A stretch of 64,000 nt of DNA from positions 1-64,000 of the forward strand of contig JALCQR010000002.1 in the NCBI GenBank assembly GCA_022651385.1. The letters are read 5' to 3'. Within the stretch, counting starts at the first letter, position 1. The number at the start of each line of letters is the position of its first letter. The DNA is from Clostridia bacterium. GTDB lineage: Bacteria; Bacillota; Clostridia; Lachnospirales; Anaerotignaceae. Positions 60,414-64,000 of the stretch are shown here, piece by piece. The notes under the pieces are model-generated. The model did no database searches and was not told where the DNA came from. It saw only the letters and a list, made by a program, of their open reading frames with translations. The position numbers and the translations under genes are program-made.

Positions 60414-61850
60414 TTAATTATCACTTACACCCATCAAAACCTCAACTGCTTCTCTGAGTGTGCTAACTTCTCCAACGTTTCCAGGGAAAATAACATATGG
60501 CATGCGAGGAAATTTACTTTCTTCTCCTGTTATCCAAACAGGAATACCCGGTTTTATCTGTCCCATTACAGTTGCCTTTTTAACTTTTAATGCCTTTGTC
60601 CCTACATCGCTTGATGTTATGCCGCCTTTGGCTACTATAAACTTAGGTTTAATTTTTAGGTCTCCTATTACTTTTACAACAGCATTTGAAATAGCCACAG
60701 ACGCCTCAAGTATTTTATCTTTATCATCTGTGTCAAGCTTAACAACTTCGCGGCTTGTGTATACACATACGGATTTTCCCTCATTTATATACTCTTCAGC
60801 CTCAGCAATCACTTTTTTAACTTCGTCATCAAGTCCGCCCTTTTCAAGAACACGGGCAGCATGAAATTCAATAAATTTAAGAGGCCTTTTAGAGTTTTTA
60901 AGCTCTTCAAGCTGCATAGTCGTCTTTTTTACATGAGAGCCTATGAGAACTATTCCGCCGTTTTTGCTGTCTGAAACAAGCTCGTTATGTTTGAGCAAAG
61001 CCTTATCCGGCACACCACCCAAAACTTTTGTAATGGCAGCCGCGGACCTGAACATAAATTCTTTGCCTTCCGCAACAGCTCTGCAAAAAGCAATTGCAAA
61101 TATTTTAATGTCTATATAATCGACGGCGTTTACAACTATTTTATTAAAATTTTTAACAGCCATAAGCTGATTTGTTATCTTTTCAATCTCAAGATTTCTG
61201 ATATCGTCAAGAGATATACAAGTTACATCTTCGGCTTTAAATTTTCCGGCTGTTTTTTCCTCAACATAATCCGGAAGAAACGAAGATTTATAGCCAAATG
61301 TCTTATCCTTTGCAAATTCAGTCATTCCGGCAGGAGTAAGCATGTTTCCTTCTTTTACATAATGAATATTGTTTATTGTGTACCTTCCTCCCTCTTTAAA
61401 GAAAGGAAGCATTATTTCTCCGTCGAATCTCTTATTTGTGACCTTTTCAATATCTTCTTTTAAAATAGCTGTTTCAATAGGATAATGGCCTCTCAAAGTG
61501 GAATCGCTTCTTGATATAATTATGTAGTCCCTGCCTGTAATTTTAGAAGCCTTAATTAAATTCTCAGCAATCTCATGATGCGCCTTTGTTGTCTGAGACA
61601 TTGTAAATCCTCTTGAATTTGTGAGCACAAAAAATATACTTTTATCTTCGTTAAATCCCTGTACCAATGTATCAACTTTCCAATCGGTATATACTGAGAC
61701 ATTGTTTACAGTCTGTACGCCTGTCGGGTCATCATCAAGCACAACTATTTTTCTGCCGAGACTATTTAAAGAATCGGCAAGCATTGTTTCCACTTTTTCA
61801 GTATCAACGGCTTTTACATCCGAAAGCACACTAATGTTTAAAGGTTCCAT
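60414..61850 (-). CDS. Four-carbon acid sugar kinase family protein (DUF1537)
   Basis: The 478-residue protein has the N-terminal acid-sugar-binding domain (IVVLDDDPTGVQTVNNVSVYTDW, here residues about 33-55, and SRSDSTLRGHYPIET) and the C-terminal nucleotide-binding domain (PKFIVAKGGITSSDVG, then ITGEESKFPRMPYVIFPGNVG). DUF1537 enzymes such as OtnK and DtnK phosphorylate threonate, erythronate or related acids. ATG at 61850 follows AGGAGAG; the open frame extends 19 codons further without a site. It is the third enzyme after an aldolase and a dehydrogenase in one transcript, matching oxidation, phosphorylation and cleavage steps. Confidence 0.88.
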   Translation of the reverse strand: MEPLNISVLSDVKAVDTEKVETMLADSLNSLGRKIVVLDDDPTGVQTVNNVSVYTDWKVDTLVQGFNEDKSIFFVLTNSRGFTMSQTTKAHHEIAENLIKASKITGRDYIIISRSDSTLRGHYPIETAILKEDIEKVTNKRFDGEIMLPFFKEGGRYTINNIHYVKEGNMLTPAGMTEFAKDKTFGYKSSFLPDYVEEKTAGKFKAEDVTCISLDDIRNLEIEKITNQLMAVKNFNKIVVNAVDYIDIKIFAIAFCRAVAEGKEFMFRSAAAITKVLGGVPDKALLKHNELVSDSKNGGIVLIGSHVKKTTMQLEELKNSKRPLKFIEFHAARVLEKGGLDDEVKKVIAEAEEYINEGKSVCVYTSREVVKLDTDDKDKILEASVAISNAVVKVIGDLKIKPKFIVAKGGITSSDVGTKALKVKKATVMGQIKPGIPVWITGEESKFPRMPYVIFPGNVGEVSTLREAVEVLMGVSDN

Positions 61851-61869
61851 TGTTTTAAGTCTCTCCTGT

Positions 61870-62766
61870 TTATATTCTTTTAACTTCAACTCCGGCAAGT
61901 CTTTCAAAAAATTTCACATATCCGCAGTGGTCATCCATATATCCTCCTGCTACCTTGCATGACTGCTGTATTTCAAAAAGCAATGCTGTAAGAGGCATAG
62001 GAGAATCTATCTGATGAGCTGTGTCAAGTACGTTTTTTATATCTTTGCTGTTAACTTTTATGGTTCCTCCCGGCTTGAAGTTTCTGTCAAGAATCATAGG
62101 CACTTTATCATGGAGCACCTGGCTTCCGGCAAGGCCACCTTTAATAGCGTTATAAACTTTTTCAGGGTCCACTCCGGCTTTGGCTGCAAATGTGAAAGCC
62201 TCGCCTACTGTGGCAATGTTTAAGTTAACAATAGCCTGATTTACAAGCTTTGTAACAGAGCCGCTTCCAGTACCGCCTATGAGCACAGCCGAACCTCCCA
62301 GGATATCAAAATACGGCTTAACAGCGTTAAAATCTTCTTCTTCGGCGCCTACCATTATTGAAAGAGTGCCGTTAATTGCTCCGGGTTCTCCTCCTGAAAC
62401 AGGAGCATCAATAAATTTTACACCTGTTTTGGCAAGTTTTTCGGCATGGTCTTTGCTTTGGCCCGAAGTTTCGGAGCTGAAATCAACAAAAATCGTGCCA
62501 GGCTTCATTGTTTTTGCAAGGCCGCCTTCTCCAAAAAGTATGTTGTCAACTATGCCTGCCGAAGGCAGTATGCACATTATGACTTTGCACTCGGCACCAA
62601 TAGTCTCTTTGTCGGCAAATTTTACAAGTCCCTTAGAGGCAGTTTCAATCTCTTTTGCTATATTTTCATCCAAATCGTTTACCATTACTTCTAATCCGGC
62701 CTTGTATAAATTGCTAACCATAGGTTTTCCCATTATGCCAAGTCCTATAAATCCAACTTTCTCCAT
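61870..62766 (-). CDS. Beta-hydroxyacid dehydrogenase (GarR/LtnD family)
   Basis: The 298-residue NAD(P)-dependent enzyme has GFIGLGIMGKPMVSNL at the N-terminus, the substrate-binding DAPVSGGEPGAING (about 123-136) and the catalytic lysine in GSGSVTKLVNQ. The family includes tartronate semialdehyde reductase and L-threonate 2-dehydrogenase (LtnD). Beside a DUF1537 kinase the latter role is the better guess. GAGAGGATGTTAATA precedes the ATG at 62766. It is 16 bp from the aldolase gene. Confidence 0.88.
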   Translation of the reverse strand: MEKVGFIGLGIMGKPMVSNLYKAGLEVMVNDLDENIAKEIETASKGLVKFADKETIGAECKVIMCILPSAGIVDNILFGEGGLAKTMKPGTIFVDFSSETSGQSKDHAEKLAKTGVKFIDAPVSGGEPGAINGTLSIMVGAEEEDFNAVKPYFDILGGSAVLIGGTGSGSVTKLVNQAIVNLNIATVGEAFTFAAKAGVDPEKVYNAIKGGLAGSQVLHDKVPMILDRNFKPGGTIKVNSKDIKNVLDTAHQIDSPMPLTALLFEIQQSCKVAGGYMDDHCGYVKFFERLAGVEVKRI

Positions 62767-62782
62767 TATTAACATCCTCTCA

Positions 62783-63625
62783 TTAGTTTCTGTAAAAAAG
62801 CCTGATATATTCGCTTACGGATTCACTTACAAACTCAGTTTCCAAAAGTGCCAGTTTTGAAAGATGTATATTTGGTTCATCTTCAATTGCTTTATACATT
62901 TTTCTAACCGTATAGCGCGATATTTCAGTATTTACATTTATTTTGCAAATTCCGTTTTTAATACAGTCAATCAGTGTTTTCTTAGGTGTTCCGCTTCCCC
63001 CATGCAAAACAAGAGGAATATCAGTTGCCGCGTTAATTTCCTTTAAAATGTCAATCCTTATGTTCGGCTCGCCCTTATACATTCCATGCACGGTGCCTAT
63101 AGATACAGCAAGAGCATCAATGTTTGTTCTCTCAGCAAATTCGGCGGCACTTGAAGGATTAGTAAATGCTTGTTTGCTGTCAATGTCTGTTTCGTTTGAG
63201 TAATCTCCAAGAGCAACTTTCCCAAGCTCGGCTTCAACTGATACGTTTTCAGCATGCGCCATGTCAACAACATCTTTTGTATTTTTTATGTTTTCCTCAA
63301 AATCAAGAGCTGAACCGTCATACATAACTGAAGTAAAACCAGCATCAATCGCAGCTTTTATTATTTTCAAATCTCTGCAATGGTCAAGATGAAGAACCGT
63401 ATCTTCAGGCATATCTTTTACCGCCTCGTCCACAATTGATTTTACACATTCCAGACTCATATTTTTCATATATGAGGCACCAAATGAAATTATGGCCGGT
63501 TTTTCAGTTATTTTTATCGCTTTACATACGCCATGAATAGTTTCATAGCTGTATACATTAAACGAACCAACAGCCCTTTTATCTATATAAGCCTTGGTAA
63601 GCAATGTTTTAAGATTTACAAGCAA
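62783..63625 (-). CDS. Class II (zinc) aldolase of the fructose/tagatose-bisphosphate family
   Basis: The 280-residue protein belongs to PF01116 (FbaA/GatY/KbaY). It has GSFNVYSYETIHGV, the zinc histidine in VLHLDHCRDL (about residue 80), VSIGTVHGMYKGEP, and the phosphate loop LVLHGGSGTPKKT with KINVNTEI. The start is TTG at 63625: GGGAGG lies 9 nt upstream and homology begins at once. In place of the class II OtnC-type (PF00596) aldolase usually paired with DUF1537 kinases, a bisphosphate-aldolase-type enzyme is present here, so the cleaved substrate is probably a keto acid phosphate or related ester. Confidence 0.88.
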   Translation of the reverse strand: MLVNLKTLLTKAYIDKRAVGSFNVYSYETIHGVCKAIKITEKPAIISFGASYMKNMSLECVKSIVDEAVKDMPEDTVLHLDHCRDLKIIKAAIDAGFTSVMYDGSALDFEENIKNTKDVVDMAHAENVSVEAELGKVALGDYSNETDIDSKQAFTNPSSAAEFAERTNIDALAVSIGTVHGMYKGEPNIRIDILKEINAATDIPLVLHGGSGTPKKTLIDCIKNGICKINVNTEISRYTVRKMYKAIEDEPNIHLSKLALLETEFVSESVSEYIRLFYRN

Positions 63626-63641
63626 TTCAAAATTCCTCCCA

Positions 63642-64000
63642 TTATTTTTCTTTTTCTCCGCTATGAATTTTCATTTCTGAAACAGCCATATCGGATACCT
63701 CTATTGCTTCTCTTGTTACAGTATCATCAAGACGAGTGCTGTACGCAACCACAAGCATATCCATTATTACAAGCTGCACAAGCCTTGATACCATGGCTTC
63801 AGTATAATACGCCGCATCATTTGTTGAACTGAATATAGAAATATCTGCCATTTTGGCAAGGTCCGAATTCATATAGCTTGTTACGGCAACCACTTTTGCG
63901 CCTCCCATCTGCGCAAGCCTTGCACATTCTATTACTTCTTTGCTTTCACCTTCATGAGAAATAAGAACAAGCAGGTCTTTTTTGCCGAGGTGAGCTGCAT
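63642..64000 (-). CDS. RpiR-family regulator, C-terminal SIS domain (partial)
   Basis: The visible 118 codons run off the right edge, so the N-terminal helix-turn-helix is not seen. The segment LVLISHEGESKEVIECARLAQMGGAKVVAVTSY (residues of the SIS domain, part of 63880-64000) and SDLAKMADISIFSS match the sugar-phosphate-sensing SIS domain of RpiR regulators. A short tail ends SEMKIHSGEKEK. It lies 16 bp before the aldolase gene on the same strand and probably senses a phosphorylated pathway intermediate. Confidence 0.8.
   Translation of the reverse strand, partial: AAHLGKKDLLVLISHEGESKEVIECARLAQMGGAKVVAVTSYMNSDLAKMADISIFSSTNDAAYYTEAMVSRLVQLVIMDMLVVAYSTRLDDTVTREAIEVSDMAVSEMKIHSGEKEK

Overview
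The window is low-GC, densely packed and codes mostly on the minus strand with strong AGGAGG-type ribosome sites. Gene content (Fhs/FolD/FchA one-carbon enzymes, PrpR_N-type sigma-54 activator, copper-amine-oxidase-like stalk proteins, DUF951, DUF3842, half-size ChrA pairs, ThiI beside a cysteine desulfurase) points to an anaerobic Clostridia chromosome, probably Lachnospirales-like. The species cannot be told from the sequence. I saw no rRNA, tRNA or CRISPR.

Layout. 1-2.1 kb: the edge of an integrated element. A truncated tyrosine integrase and its arm-type repeats lie against the 3' end of ssrA (tmRNA), with smpB just upstream of ssrA and RNase R (rnr) at 4.6-6.8 kb, so the trans-translation genes sit together. 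2.2-4.4 kb: a ketopantoate-reductase-like gene and a DegT-like PLP enzyme. 6.9-12.3 kb: purE, then homocysteine methyltransferase, a frameshifted sodium:alanine symporter, a Cys/Met-metabolism PLP lyase and a MerR regulator. 12.6-17.3 kb: GrpB-like protein, a secreted stalk protein and a metal-efflux operon (arsR-HMA-P-type ATPase) with a clear operator. 17.3-24.6 kb: thiI, cysteine desulfurase, rsmE, prmA, alkD-like, a divergent PEP carboxykinase and mtnN. 25-31 kb: first chromate-transporter pair with divergent LysR, a radical SAM/SPASM protein behind a perfect palindrome, pyridoxal kinase and MATE exporter. 31.6-32 kb: remains of a molybdenum-hydroxylase cluster. 32-37 kb: TetR, MMPL/RND exporter and a large secreted coiled-coil partner. 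37-43 kb: second chromate-transporter pair with an aldehyde dehydrogenase, a sigma-54 activator and a glycerol-dehydrogenase-like enzyme. 43-49 kb: L,D-transpeptidase, YgjV, stalk protein, DUF3842, phosphoesterase, small alarmone synthetase, aminotransferase. 49-53 kb: YtrA-type GntR with a two-gene ABC system and an orphan winged-helix protein. 54-60 kb: panB-fhs-folD-folT-fchA. 60-64 kb: a four-carbon acid-sugar catabolic operon headed by an RpiR regulator that runs off the window.

The most notable signal is upstream of panB: a near-perfect sigma-54 promoter (TTGGCAC-N5-TTGCT) with a 12-4-12 bp perfect inverted repeat about 200 bp further upstream, the usual arrangement of an enhancer. It implies that the whole panB-fhs-folD-folT-fchA unit is under sigma-54 activator control, which is unusual for folate and pantothenate genes. 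It raises the possibility that the unit serves catabolism (retro-aldol cleavage of ketopantoate to methylene-THF, then ATP from formyl-THF) rather than vitamin synthesis. An activator with a GSFTGA loop is encoded 18 kb away. Other points worth checking are the ssrA-targeted island remnant, the MerR-type 19-bp-spacer promoter, the single-base frameshift in the symporter gene and the deletion-fused molybdenum hydroxylase remnant.
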